The notes beneath the pieces were generated by a model. It was not told the origin of the DNA, made no database searches, and saw only the letters and a list, made by a program, of their open reading frames with translations. A stretch of DNA of 64,000 nt from Citrobacter sp. Marseille-Q6884 (GTDB lineage: Bacteria; Pseudomonadota; Gammaproteobacteria; Enterobacterales; Enterobacteriaceae). Within the stretch, counting starts at the first letter, position 1; each line of letters begins with the position of its first letter. The position numbers and the translations under genes were made by a program. Location of the stretch: assembly GCF_945906775.1 (NCBI RefSeq), contig NZ_CAMDRE010000001.1, positions 124,001 through 188,000 of the forward strand, given 5' to 3'. Below, piece after piece: positions 1-8,587 of the stretch.

Positions 1-470
1 CACAACACGTTACGGTTCATGTCGTTGGCGGTCGCCAGTGCGTCCAGCCCAACGGAGTGCAGCATCTGATGCACCGGCTTGACGTTCTTCTTCAGAATGC
101 CGTGGAACTGGAACGTCTGGCGGTTAGTCAGACGAATGCTGCCGTAAATCGTGTTGTCATGGGCGAATTTATCAATCGCCTGCCACTGTTTGGTGGTGAT
201 AACGCCACCCGGCAGTCGGCAGCGCAGCAGCATCGCATGACGCGGCTCCAGCTTTTGCTCAGCACGCTCGGCACGAATATCGCGGTCATCCTGCTGATAC
301 ATACCGTGGAAACGGATCAGCAGAAAGTTGTCACCTTTGAAACCACCGGTGAGACCGTCATTTAAATCTTCGGCAATGGTGCCTCGCAGATAGTTGCTTT
401 CCAGCTTCATACGTTCCGCGTCGGACAGCTTACCTTCGACCACCAGGGGTCCTGGATGTTTTTCGCTCAT
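1..470 (-). CDS. cysI: Sulfite reductase (NADPH) hemoprotein beta subunit, N-terminal part (runs off the window)
   Basis: CysI carries the siroheme and 4Fe-4S cluster that reduce sulfite to sulfide in cysteine synthesis. Only the first 156 codons lie in the window, starting MSEKHPGPLVVEGKLSD, and the frame is open to the window edge. The visible part is the ferredoxin-like nitrite/sulfite reductase half-domain (NRQTFQFHGILKKNVKP); the cluster cysteines lie outside. The ATG overlaps the cysJ stop by one base (TAATG), so the two are translationally coupled, as in other enterics. Identification is by recognition of the CysI N-terminus and the cysJ context. Confidence 0.97.
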   Translation of the reverse strand, partial: MSEKHPGPLVVEGKLSDAERMKLESNYLRGTIAEDLNDGLTGGFKGDNFLLIRFHGMYQQDDRDIRAERAEQKLEPRHAMLLRCRLPGGVITTKQWQAIDKFAHDNTIYGSIRLTNRQTFQFHGILKKNVKPVHQMLHSVGLDALATANDMNRNVL

Positions 471-2269
471 TAGTAGACATCTCGCTGATAACGGCGCTCA
501 ACGCGCAGCTCACTTAAAAATTCGTCCGCCGCTTCGGTATCCATGCCACCGAAATCGGCAATCACTTCCAGTAATGCCTGCTCAACGTCTTTCGCCATGC
601 GATTGGCATCGCCGCAGACATAAATGTGCGCACCGTCGTTAATCCAGCGCCACAGTTCTGCACCTTGCTGGCGCAGTTTATCTTGTACGTAGACTTTTTC
701 TTTTTGGTCACGGGACCAGGCGAGATCGATACGGCTCAGTACGCCCTCTTTGACGTAGCGCTGCCATTCCACCTGATACAGGAAATCTTCCGTAAAGTGC
801 GGATTGCCGAAGAACAGCCAGTTTTTACCCGATGCTTCATCGGCAGCACGCTGCTGCATAAAGGCGCGGAAAGGCGCAATCCCCGTACCCGGTCCAATCA
901 TAATCACCGGGGTTTCCGGGTTAGCAGGCAGACGGAAGTTGTCGTTATGCTCAATGAACACGCGCACTTCCCCCTCTTCTTCCACGCGGTCGGCGAGGAA
1001 ACCGGAGGCGCCACCGGCGCGAGCACGACCTTCCACCTCAAAGCGCACGGCACCGACGGTGATATGCACTTCGCTTTCGACTTCTGCCTGCGAAGAGGCA
1101 ATGGAGTACAAACGTGGCGTCAGCGGACGCAACAGCGCGATGAAAGCCTCAGCGTCCAGTTGTGCCGGAGAGAAGCGCAGCATATCAACAATCGGCGTGG
1201 TCGCGGCGTAATGTTGCAGTTGCGCTTTATCGCCCACCAGCGGCAGCAGCGTTTCACTGCGCGTCAGGGTGGCGTAGTTCTCCACGATATTGGCGGTATT
1301 CACCGTCAACTCGAAGTGCCACTCCAGCGCTTCGGCAAGCGGCAATAACGTCCCATCAACCGTGACAGGTTCATCCCCTTTCAGCCACAACAGCTCGACG
1401 ATCTCTTTCACTAAGGCCGGATCGTTTTGATACCAGACACCCAGCGCATCGCCGGGCTGGTAGCGCAGGCCGGAATCACCCAGGTCGATTTCGATATGGC
1501 GTACATCTTTTTGGGAATCACGACCGGTAATTTTCTGGTTCACCGAAAGCGAAGCGGTCAACGGCGCTTCTTTGGTGTATGGGCTGGTGTGGACTTCGTT
1601 TACCGCACCGCTCGCGGCGGCCTGTACAGACGTTGCCGCTGGCGCACGCGATTTCAGTACATCAACCAACCTGGCACGCCACTGCGCGGCGGCGGCCTGA
1701 TATTCAACGTCCGCATCCACGCGATCAAGTAAACGCTCACCGCCCAGCTCAGCCAGTTTCGTATCGAAGTCTTTTCCTGACTGGCAGAAAAATTCGTAAG
1801 AGGTATCACCAAGACCAAACACGGCGAACGCGGTGTTATCCAGTTTCGGCGCTTTTTTAGAGAACAGGAATTTATGCAACGCCACGGCTTCTTCTGCCGG
1901 CTCACCTTCCCCCTGGGTCGATGCCACCACAACCAGCAATTTCTCGTTAGCAATTTGTTTGAATTTATAGTCGCCAGCATTGATCAGGGTGACATTAAGC
2001 TTTGCCGCCAGCAGATCGTCGCGCAGGGCTTCCGCCACGCGACGGGCATTACCGGTTTGTGAGGCAGAAATCAGGGTAATGCCCGGCATTTCAGCCGCAG
2101 GTGCCGGAACAACAGCATTGCTGCCTGGCTGCTGATTCAGCACGCCCCAAAAATAGCCAGAAACCCACGCAAGCTGCGAGGGCGTGAGATCGGTCGTGGC
2201 CGCCTGAAGGCGTGCCAGTTGCTCCGGGTTAAGCGGAAGCAAAGCGGAAGGTGGGGCCTGTGTCGTCAT
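470..2269 (-). CDS. cysJ: Sulfite reductase (NADPH) flavoprotein alpha subunit
   Basis: A 599-residue protein, the usual family length. It passes electrons from NADPH through FAD and FMN to the CysI hemoprotein. Order of domains: short N-terminal arm; flavodoxin/FMN domain at about 60-200 (SASQTGNARRVAEAL near the start); connecting and FAD domain with RLYSIASSQ near 390; NADPH domain with MIGPGTGIAPFRAF; C-terminal VERRYQRDVY with the terminal aromatic that stacks on FAD. It is the first gene of a cysJI(H) operon, and its upstream region carries an ERIC element. CysB control is expected from the family but no site was defined. Confidence 0.98.
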   Translation of the reverse strand: MTTQAPPSALLPLNPEQLARLQAATTDLTPSQLAWVSGYFWGVLNQQPGSNAVVPAPAAEMPGITLISASQTGNARRVAEALRDDLLAAKLNVTLINAGDYKFKQIANEKLLVVVASTQGEGEPAEEAVALHKFLFSKKAPKLDNTAFAVFGLGDTSYEFFCQSGKDFDTKLAELGGERLLDRVDADVEYQAAAAQWRARLVDVLKSRAPAATSVQAAASGAVNEVHTSPYTKEAPLTASLSVNQKITGRDSQKDVRHIEIDLGDSGLRYQPGDALGVWYQNDPALVKEIVELLWLKGDEPVTVDGTLLPLAEALEWHFELTVNTANIVENYATLTRSETLLPLVGDKAQLQHYAATTPIVDMLRFSPAQLDAEAFIALLRPLTPRLYSIASSQAEVESEVHITVGAVRFEVEGRARAGGASGFLADRVEEEGEVRVFIEHNDNFRLPANPETPVIMIGPGTGIAPFRAFMQQRAADEASGKNWLFFGNPHFTEDFLYQVEWQRYVKEGVLSRIDLAWSRDQKEKVYVQDKLRQQGAELWRWINDGAHIYVCGDANRMAKDVEQALLEVIADFGGMDTEAADEFLSELRVERRYQRDVY

Positions 2270-2336
2270 GCGTTGTCATGTTCCAGTAAGCAAAGCTGTT
2301 TTTCGCGCCCAAATGGCACCAAAAAAAGAAATGAAA

Positions 2337-2463
<127 letters not shown>

Positions 2464-2707
2464 GGTAACGGCGGTGATAGTAACAATTAAAGAAGGGATG
2501 GAAATAACAAATAACCAAATGGACTAACCTGTTTTAGTTATAGTTATTAACGACAAAAGCGATTTAATAAATATTTGATATATAAATGGTTATTAAATAC
2601 TAACTGTATAAATATGGCGTTCTGATACGCAGCGCCCTTTTAACTAATGATAAAAATTGTACTTTACGGTACCCTACGGCGGTTTTTTTCATTCTTGAGA
2701 GTAAATA

Positions 2708-3070
2708 ATGTCCACCACCTTGTTTAAAGATTTCACCTTCGAAGCCGCTCACCACCTGCCGCATGTACCACAAGGGCATAAGTGTGGCCGCCTGCATGGT
2801 CACTCGTTTATGGTGCGTCTTGAAATTACCGGTGAAGTCGATCCACATACCGGTTGGATTATGGATTTTGCCGAGCTTAAAGCGGCGTTTAAGCCGACCT
2901 ATGACAGGCTTGATCACTACTACCTGAACGATATTCCTGGCTTAGAAAATCCCACCAGTGAAGTGCTGGCAAAATGGATTTGGGATCAGGTTAAACCTGT
3001 TGTCCCTCTGCTGAGTGCCGTCATGGTGAAAGAAACCTGCACGGCAGGCTGCGTATATCGCGGCGAGTGA
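2708..3070 (+). CDS. queD: 6-carboxy-5,6,7,8-tetrahydropterin synthase
   Basis: QueD turns 7,8-dihydroneopterin triphosphate into 6-carboxytetrahydropterin, an early step to queuosine. The 120 residues show zinc-ligand histidines H15, H30 and H32 (LHGHSF), catalytic Cys26 (HKCGRLHGH), and the C-terminal VKETCTAGC motif with the conserved Glu. The ATG follows GAGAGTAAATA. It is divergent from cysJ and convergent with queE, which acts on its product. Length matches the E. coli protein within one residue. Confidence 0.96.
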   Translation: MSTTLFKDFTFEAAHHLPHVPQGHKCGRLHGHSFMVRLEITGEVDPHTGWIMDFAELKAAFKPTYDRLDHYYLNDIPGLENPTSEVLAKWIWDQVKPVVPLLSAVMVKETCTAGCVYRGE

Positions 3071-3081
3071 TGTTGTACATG

Positions 3082-3116
3082 TGCCGGATGGCGACGCGTC
3101 GCATCTTATCCGGCCA
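3082..3116. repeat. REP palindrome between queD and queE
   Basis: GCCGGATGGCGACG paired with CGCATCTTATCCGGC, a typical REP unit between two convergent genes. Confidence 0.75.
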
Positions 3117-3168
3117 ACACATATCAACAAGCCCGGCCGGGCAAGCGAACCGCACCCGGCAATATTTA

Positions 3169-3840
3169 TCAGGCGATATTCAGATACTTGTGTGTTTGCA
3201 TCGACAGACGCCAGTTACGGGCGATACAGGTATCAATACATAAACGCGTGGCATCTTCTTTCTGACTGATGGGCTGCAGAGCAATAATGCGTGGTTTCTC
3301 ATCGCTCAACGTCGCCAGCAGTTCATCCAGCGCTTCAATATCGCGAACGCGACCTACCGGATGTTTGATTTCATTGGCACGTTCCAGCGCCTGTGACAGC
3401 ACGTCATAGCCGCCGCGCATATTCACCTTCGGCGATACGGTCACCCAAGTATTCGGCGTACAGCGCACTTCATGTGTGCCACTGGTTTCGATCTGACAAC
3501 TGAAGCCATTCTTTTCCAGCAAATCGGTCAGCGGCATCAGGTCGTGAATACAGGGTTCGCCACCGGTGATCACCACATGACGCGCGGTATAGCCCTGACG
3601 CTGAATCACAGCCAGCAGATCTTCGCTGCTCGCCGCGCCCCATTTATCACTCTCTTTCGTTTTCGCCAGGATGCTGTAGAGGGAGACTTCCCGATCCTCA
3701 AGCTTATCCCAGGTGTGTTTGGTATCGCACCAGGCACAGCCGACCGGGCATCCCTGTAAACGAATGAAAATAGCGGGGACGCCGGTAAAGTAACCCTCGC
3801 CTTGCAGGGTCTGGAACATCTCGTTAATCGGGTACTGCAT
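3169..3840 (-). CDS. queE: 7-carboxy-7-deazaguanine synthase (radical SAM)
   Basis: QueE rearranges 6-carboxytetrahydropterin to 7-carboxy-7-deazaguanine for queuosine. The 223 residues carry the enteric form of the radical-SAM cluster motif, CPVGCAWC (Cys31, 35, 38), then the ITGGEP motif. The chosen start (MQYPINEMFQTLQGEG) gives the E. coli length; upstream in-frame codons have no family match. It is convergent with queD and co-directional with the downstream amino-sugar genes, from which it is separated by 71 bp. Confidence 0.96.
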   Translation of the reverse strand: MQYPINEMFQTLQGEGYFTGVPAIFIRLQGCPVGCAWCDTKHTWDKLEDREVSLYSILAKTKESDKWGAASSEDLLAVIQRQGYTARHVVITGGEPCIHDLMPLTDLLEKNGFSCQIETSGTHEVRCTPNTWVTVSPKVNMRGGYDVLSQALERANEIKHPVGRVRDIEALDELLATLSDEKPRIIALQPISQKEDATRLCIDTCIARNWRLSMQTHKYLNIA

Positions 3841-3911
3841 AGCATTCTCAATAGGGGGATAAACGATAATTATCGCAGATCCCCGCCAAAGTATCATGCC
3901 CCATCGATGCT

Positions 3912-4601
3912 TTACGAGGCGATCGCCGCGACAAAGCGTGCCGTTATCTGCTGTGGACGTGTGATAGCCCCTCCGACCACCACGGTGTGTGCGCCTAATG
4001 CCAGGCATCGTGCGGCACGTTCCGGGGTATCGACGTTCCCTTCCGCCACCACCGGTACGCTGACCGCGGCCAGTACCTCACGTAAAAAACCGCAGTCGTT
4101 TTCCGCCAGCACATGTCCGGCGGTTTCTGCTGTATAGCCGTAAAGAGTGGTTCCCACGCAGTCAAAACCCAGGCGCTCAGCGGTAACCGCTTCATCTACG
4201 CTGGCGATATCCGCCATCAGCAGCACGGACGGGTAGCGAGCGCGGATCTGCGTGACCAACTCTGCCAGCGTTTGTCCTCCGGGACGCGGACGCGCGGTGG
4301 CGTCCAGGGCAATCATCTCCGGCTCAACGGACATGAGTTCATCCACTTCCTGCAACGTAGCCGTGATAAACACGTCACTCCCCGGATAATCGCGTTTGAT
4401 AATCCCAATGACCGGCAGAGAGACACTCTCTTTGATGGCGCGAATATCCACGACACTGTTCGCACGAATCCCTACCGCACCACCCTGTGCTGCCGCCAGT
4501 GCCATACGCGACATAATAAACGGGCTATGCAGGGGCTCATTTTCCAGCGCCTGGCAGGAGACGATTAATTTACCTTTCAGGGAATCCAGTACAGTTTTCA
4601 T
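3912..4601 (-). CDS. nanE: N-acetylmannosamine-6-phosphate 2-epimerase (NanE type)
   Basis: A 229-residue TIM-barrel protein of the NanE family, which converts ManNAc-6-P to GlcNAc-6-P. Lys69 (in GIIKRDYPGSD) and Glu187 (in PVVAEGNVDTPE) match the catalytic Lys/Glu pair, and the phosphate loop GAHTVVVGGAITRP is intact. It is not in a nan operon. Its ATG overlaps the stop of the upstream PTS gene (TAATG), so the two are coupled and the PTS product is probably an N-acetylmannosamine-type phosphate. It may be a second, paralogous nanE; a nanATEK operon elsewhere cannot be excluded from this window. Confidence 0.9.
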   Translation of the reverse strand: MKTVLDSLKGKLIVSCQALENEPLHSPFIMSRMALAAAQGGAVGIRANSVVDIRAIKESVSLPVIGIIKRDYPGSDVFITATLQEVDELMSVEPEMIALDATARPRPGGQTLAELVTQIRARYPSVLLMADIASVDEAVTAERLGFDCVGTTLYGYTAETAGHVLAENDCGFLREVLAAVSVPVVAEGNVDTPERAARCLALGAHTVVVGGAITRPQQITARFVAAIAS

Positions 4602-6157
4602 TACGATAAGATCTCTTCAACTTCATTTTTAATGATGGTGACATGCGGGCCATAAATCACCTGAACACCGTTGCCGCGAATAATTACGCCACGCGCTCCT
4701 GTCGCTTTCAGCGCCGCTTCGTCTACCTTACTGCCCTCTTTCACCGTCACGCGTAAACGTGTGGCGCAACAGTCCACCTCTTCCAGATTCTCTTTGCCTC
4801 CCAGACCAGCGATGACTGCCGCTGCGCGTTCGCTTTGAGGCAGAGCGGATTCCGACACAGTGGCGTTTTCACGACCAGGCGTCAGCCAGCCAAAGCGATT
4901 AATCAAATAGCGGAAGGTGAAGTAGTAAAGGAAGAACCACGGTACTCCCACCATGGGGACATACATCCAGTTGGTTTTAGCTTCCCCCTGTAGCACGCCA
5001 AAGAGGAGGAAATCGATAAGCCCACCCGAAAAGGTTTGCCCAATGGTGATATTCAAAATATGCGCGATCATAAACGCCAGACCATCGAAGAAGGCGTGAA
5101 TGACATATAACACCGGCGCGACAAACAGGAAGGAGAACTCAATCGGTTCGGTTATCCCGGTCAGGAATGAGGTCAGGGCTGCCGACAACAGCAGTCCGGC
5201 GACTACCTTTTTGTTCTCTGGCTTTGCAGTGTGGTACATCGCCAGACATGCGCCCAGCAGGCCAAACATCATGGTGATAAAACGCCCAGACATAAAGCGC
5301 GAAGTGCCCGCATAGAACTGCTGCGTATTCGGATCGGCAAGCTGAGCAAAGAAAATACGCTGCGTCCCTTCAACCAGTTGACCGTTGACGATTTCGCTAC
5401 CGCCCAGCGCCGTTGTCCAGAACGGCAAATAAAAGATATGGTGTAAACCCAGTGGGCCAAGCATACGCAGAATGAAGCCATACAGCAGCGTACCCAGATA
5501 GCCCGTTGCATCAACAAGCCCGCCCAGACCAAAAATAAGTTTTTGGAAATGCGGCCAAATCACTGTCATCGCAGCACCGACGACAATCGCGGCAAGTGAG
5601 CTAATAATCGGTACAAAACGCGAGCCGCTAAAAAAGCCGAGGAACTGTGGTAATGAGACCTTATTAAAGCGGCTATGCAGCGCGCACGTTACAAGGCCAA
5701 TGACGACGCCACCAAATACGCCCGTCTCCAGTGTCTGAATACCCAGCGTCATCCCCTGACCAACGGCACCTGGATTCTCGTGCGCCAGCGTTCCGTTGAG
5801 TGTTAGCAACGCGTTGATGGTGGCATTCATCACCAAAAATGCCAGTAATGCCGCAAGCCCTGCGGTGCCTTTATCCGTTTTCGCCAACCCCACCGCGACC
5901 CCAACCGCAAAGAGCACTGACAGATTGGCAAACACAATGGAACCCGCACTGGTCATGATAGTGAAGATTGCCTGCAACCAGTCAACATCCAAAAACGGAT
6001 AAGCCGTCAATGTGTTTGGATTCGATAGCGCCCCACCAATACCTAACAACAGGCCCGCTGCAGGCAGTACCGCAATCGGCAGCATGAACGATTTGCCAAA
6101 CCGCTGCGCCTTTTCAAACCAGGCGCCTGACGAGGCACCGCTAAATATTTGCATCAT
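4601..6157 (-). CDS. PTS sugar transporter subunit IICB (glucose/GlcNAc superfamily)
   Basis: Membrane PTS permease of 518 residues from the tandem ATG that follows GAGGGGATGAAAAA. Residues 1-400 are the EIIC channel with about ten hydrophobic segments and conserved GITEPIEFSFLFVAP. Residues 435-518 are an EIIB domain whose phosphorylated cysteine (Cys464) lies in the CATRLR motif. No EIIA domain is fused, so a Crr-type EIIA must act in trans. Substrate is not certain; coupling to NanE suggests ManNAc or a related N-acetyl amino sugar. The NagE/MalX/PtsG group is the nearest family; no symbol is assigned. Confidence 0.88.
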   Translation of the reverse strand: MMQIFSGASSGAWFEKAQRFGKSFMLPIAVLPAAGLLLGIGGALSNPNTLTAYPFLDVDWLQAIFTIMTSAGSIVFANLSVLFAVGVAVGLAKTDKGTAGLAALLAFLVMNATINALLTLNGTLAHENPGAVGQGMTLGIQTLETGVFGGVVIGLVTCALHSRFNKVSLPQFLGFFSGSRFVPIISSLAAIVVGAAMTVIWPHFQKLIFGLGGLVDATGYLGTLLYGFILRMLGPLGLHHIFYLPFWTTALGGSEIVNGQLVEGTQRIFFAQLADPNTQQFYAGTSRFMSGRFITMMFGLLGACLAMYHTAKPENKKVVAGLLLSAALTSFLTGITEPIEFSFLFVAPVLYVIHAFFDGLAFMIAHILNITIGQTFSGGLIDFLLFGVLQGEAKTNWMYVPMVGVPWFFLYYFTFRYLINRFGWLTPGRENATVSESALPQSERAAAVIAGLGGKENLEEVDCCATRLRVTVKEGSKVDEAALKATGARGVIIRGNGVQVIYGPHVTIIKNEVEEILS

Positions 6158-6177
6158 TTTTTCATCCCCTCGACTAA

Positions 6178-6226
6178 TGATGAAAATTTTTACCACATTA
6201 ATTATTAAAAATGAAAATTATCATCA
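6178..6226. promoter_or_regulatory. Inverted repeat between PTS operon and rpiR-type gene: candidate operator
   Basis: TGATGAAAATTTT at 6178-6190 is matched by AAAATTATCATCA at 6214-6226, an inverted pair with 12 of 13 positions complementary. It lies in the 165-bp divergent intergenic region just upstream of the PTS ribosome-binding site. This fits an autoregulated RpiR-family operator. Binding is an inference. Confidence 0.45.
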
Positions 6227-6322
6227 AAATCCAGGAAGCCGATCATACTTTTTTAAAATGACTGGCATCTCTCCCCTGCTTTCCGCCACACTATCAACAG
6301 AGAAACGCATTAAGGATTTTGC

Positions 6323-7147
6323 ATGTCAGAAAATGAAAACCTGTTGCTGAGATTGCGCCAGAGCATCGATGGATATAGTCGGACACAACAGAAGTTGGGA
6401 GAGTTTGTGCTGAGCAACCCGGCAAACGTTGTCTACCTGACGATTACCGAGCTCGCTCGTGAAAGCGGCACCAGCGAGGCAAGCGTCACGCGTCTGTGCC
6501 GCACGCTGGGGTGTAAGGGCTATAACGAATTCAAGATGGCGCTGGCACTTGATCTCCAGCAAGGACAGCCGGTAGAGCACAGCGGTGATGAGATTGACAA
6601 TGTGGTCAATGAATCAGTGCAAGCGCTGCAGGACACAGCAAAATTACTCGACAGGACATTACTGGAAGCGGCAGCCCTTGCGCTGCATCAGGCCCAGTCG
6701 GTACAGATTTATGGCGTAGCGGCCAGCGCCATACTGGGAGAGTATCTGCATTACAAACTCCTGCGTCTGGGTAAACCCGCGCAATTGTTCAGCGACATGC
6801 ATCGTGCAGCCATGAATGCAACAACGCTGAGCAAAAACACGCTCGTGGTGGCGATTTCCAGTTCAGGCTCTACTCGCGATCTGCTGCATGTCGTAAAACT
6901 GGCGCGTAAGCAAGGCGTACGCGTACTGGCGCTGAGCAATACGCCAAGCAGTCCGCTGGCTTCGCTGAGTGATATTCAACTGGTCGCGGCTAAACCAGAA
7001 GGTCCACTGAGTGCCGGCGCGCTCAATGCCAAGGTAGGCGTCATGCTGTTGGTAGAATTGCTCACGACTTCGCTTATTGCGCTGGATGAAAACTACAGCG
7101 ATGTGAGCCAGCAAACCGCCAGCGCTACCCTACCGCTACTGCTTTAA
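6323..7147 (+). CDS. RpiR/MurR family transcriptional regulator
   Basis: A 274-residue protein. Residues 1-77 are the RpiR helix-turn-helix (ITELARESGTSEASVTRLCRTLG). Residues about 120-240 are a SIS sugar-phosphate-binding domain (GVAASAILGEYLHYKLLRLG, then VAISSSGSTRDLL). The family senses phosphosugars. Divergent placement from the PTS-nanE operon makes that operon its likely target, probably with ManNAc-6-P or GlcNAc-6-P as effector. It resembles MurR by family only. Confidence 0.9.
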   Translation: MSENENLLLRLRQSIDGYSRTQQKLGEFVLSNPANVVYLTITELARESGTSEASVTRLCRTLGCKGYNEFKMALALDLQQGQPVEHSGDEIDNVVNESVQALQDTAKLLDRTLLEAAALALHQAQSVQIYGVAASAILGEYLHYKLLRLGKPAQLFSDMHRAAMNATTLSKNTLVVAISSSGSTRDLLHVVKLARKQGVRVLALSNTPSSPLASLSDIQLVAAKPEGPLSAGALNAKVGVMLLVELLTTSLIALDENYSDVSQQTASATLPLLL

Positions 7148-7153
7148 CGACAT

Positions 7154-7179
7154 AAAAAAACCCGCCGAAGCGGGTTTTT
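7154..7179. terminator. Bidirectional intrinsic terminator between the rpiR-type gene and eno
   Basis: Stem AACCCGC/GCGGGTT with loop CGAA, flanked by an A-run on one side and a T-run on the other, so it can serve both convergent genes. Confidence 0.85.
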
Positions 7180-7201
7180 ATTAAGCGTTAAAAGCGGGCG
7201 A

Positions 7202-8500
7202 TTATGCCTGGCCTTTAATCTCTTTACGACCGTTGTACGGAGCTTGTTCACCCAGTGCTTCTTCGATACGAATCAGCTGGTTGTATTTAGCAACGCGGTC
7301 AGAACGGCTCATAGAACCCGTTTTGATCTGGCCTGCAGCGGTACCAACAGCCAGGTCAGCGATGGTAGCGTCTTCAGTTTCGCCAGAACGGTGAGAGATG
7401 ACAGCAGTGTAGCCAGCGTCTTTCGCCATTTTGATCGCAGCCAGAGTTTCGGTCAGAGAACCGATCTGGTTGAATTTGATCAGGATGGAGTTAACGATGC
7501 CTTTCTCGATGCCTTCTTTCAGGATCTTGGTGTTGGTTACGAACAGATCGTCACCAACCAGCTGGATTTTGTCGCCCAGTACTTTAGTCTGGTATGCGAA
7601 ACCGTCCCAGTCAGACTCGTCCAGACCATCTTCGATGGACACGATCGGGTACTGTTTGGTCAGTTCTTCCAGGAAGTGAGTGAATTCTTCAGAGGTGAAT
7701 GCTTTGTTGCCTTCGCCAGCCAGAACGTATTTACCGTCTTTGTAGAATTCAGAAGCTGCACAGTCCATCGCCAGAGTGATGTCTTTGCCCAGCTCGTAGC
7801 CTGCTGCTTTAACCGCTTCAGCAATAACAGCCAGCGCTTCAGCGTTGGAACCCAGGTTCGGCGCATAGCCACCTTCGTCACCAACAGCAGTGTTCATACC
7901 TTTCGCTTTCAGAACTTTAGCCAGGTTATGGAACACTTCAGAACCCATGCGTACAGCTTCTTTCAGCGTTTTCGCGCCAACTGGCTGAATCATGAATTCC
8001 TGGATGTCTACGTTGTTGTCAGCGTGCTCACCACCGTTGATGATGTTCATCATCGGAACCGGCATGGAGAATTTGCCCGGAGTACCGTTCAGCTCAGCGA
8101 TGTGAGCATACAGCGGCAGACCTTTAGCAGCTGCAGCCGCTTTGGCGTTAGCCAGGGACACAGCCAGGATGGCGTTTGCACCGAAGTTAGATTTGTTTTC
8201 AGTACCGTCCAGATCGATCATGATCTTGTCGATGCCAGCCTGATCTTTAGCATCTTTACCCAGCAGAGCCTGAGCAATCGGGCCGTTAACCGCGCCAACT
8301 GCTTTCAGTACGCCTTTACCCATGAAACGGGATTTGTCGCCATCGCGCAGTTCCAGTGCTTCGCGGGAACCAGTAGAAGCACCTGACGGAGCTGCTGCCA
8401 TACCAACGAAACCACCTTCCAGGTGTACTTCGGCTTCAACAGTCGGGTTACCACGGGAGTCGATGATTTCACGACCGATGATTTTAACGATTTTGGACAT
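7202..8500 (-). CDS. eno: Enolase (2-phosphoglycerate dehydratase)
   Basis: Glycolytic enzyme that interconverts 2-phosphoglycerate and phosphoenolpyruvate; it is also a scaffold of the RNA degradosome. The 432 residues start MSKIVKIIGREIIDSRGNPT, show GDEGGYAPNL, the enolase signature ILIKFNQIGSLTET and the catalytic-loop SHRSGETED. The family start follows a good AGGAAAAT ribosome-binding site; an in-frame upstream ATG at 8545 lies inside the intergenic hairpin and is rejected. It follows pyrG by 87 bp in the same direction, as in E. coli. Confidence 0.99.
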   Translation of the reverse strand: MSKIVKIIGREIIDSRGNPTVEAEVHLEGGFVGMAAAPSGASTGSREALELRDGDKSRFMGKGVLKAVGAVNGPIAQALLGKDAKDQAGIDKIMIDLDGTENKSNFGANAILAVSLANAKAAAAAKGLPLYAHIAELNGTPGKFSMPVPMMNIINGGEHADNNVDIQEFMIQPVGAKTLKEAVRMGSEVFHNLAKVLKAKGMNTAVGDEGGYAPNLGSNAEALAVIAEAVKAAGYELGKDITLAMDCAASEFYKDGKYVLAGEGNKAFTSEEFTHFLEELTKQYPIVSIEDGLDESDWDGFAYQTKVLGDKIQLVGDDLFVTNTKILKEGIEKGIVNSILIKFNQIGSLTETLAAIKMAKDAGYTAVISHRSGETEDATIADLAVGTAAGQIKTGSMSRSDRVAKYNQLIRIEEALGEQAPYNGRKEIKGQA

Positions 8501-8542
8501 TAGATTTTCCTCAGTACAAGTTAAACTAAAACTCCAGACAAA

Positions 8543-8566
8543 CAATGCACCCGAATGGGTGCATTG
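8543..8566 (-). promoter_or_regulatory. Perfect hairpin in the pyrG-eno intergenic region
   Basis: CAATGCACCC and GGGTGCATTG form a perfect 10-bp stem with a 4-base loop. In the direction of transcription it is followed by TTTGTCT, a weak U-tract. It may act as a partial terminator or mRNA processing site between pyrG and eno. Confidence 0.55.
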
Positions 8567-8587
8567 CCGTTCTAACTTTTTTACTTC

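Noticed and set aside
3841..4008. Longer start for queE with 56 extra residues
   Set aside because: It overlaps nanE and is not family-like; the 223-residue form matches the family.
7244..8386. 380-codon open frame antisense to eno
   Set aside because: It mirrors the biased codon use of a highly expressed gene; no family features and it lies wholly inside eno.
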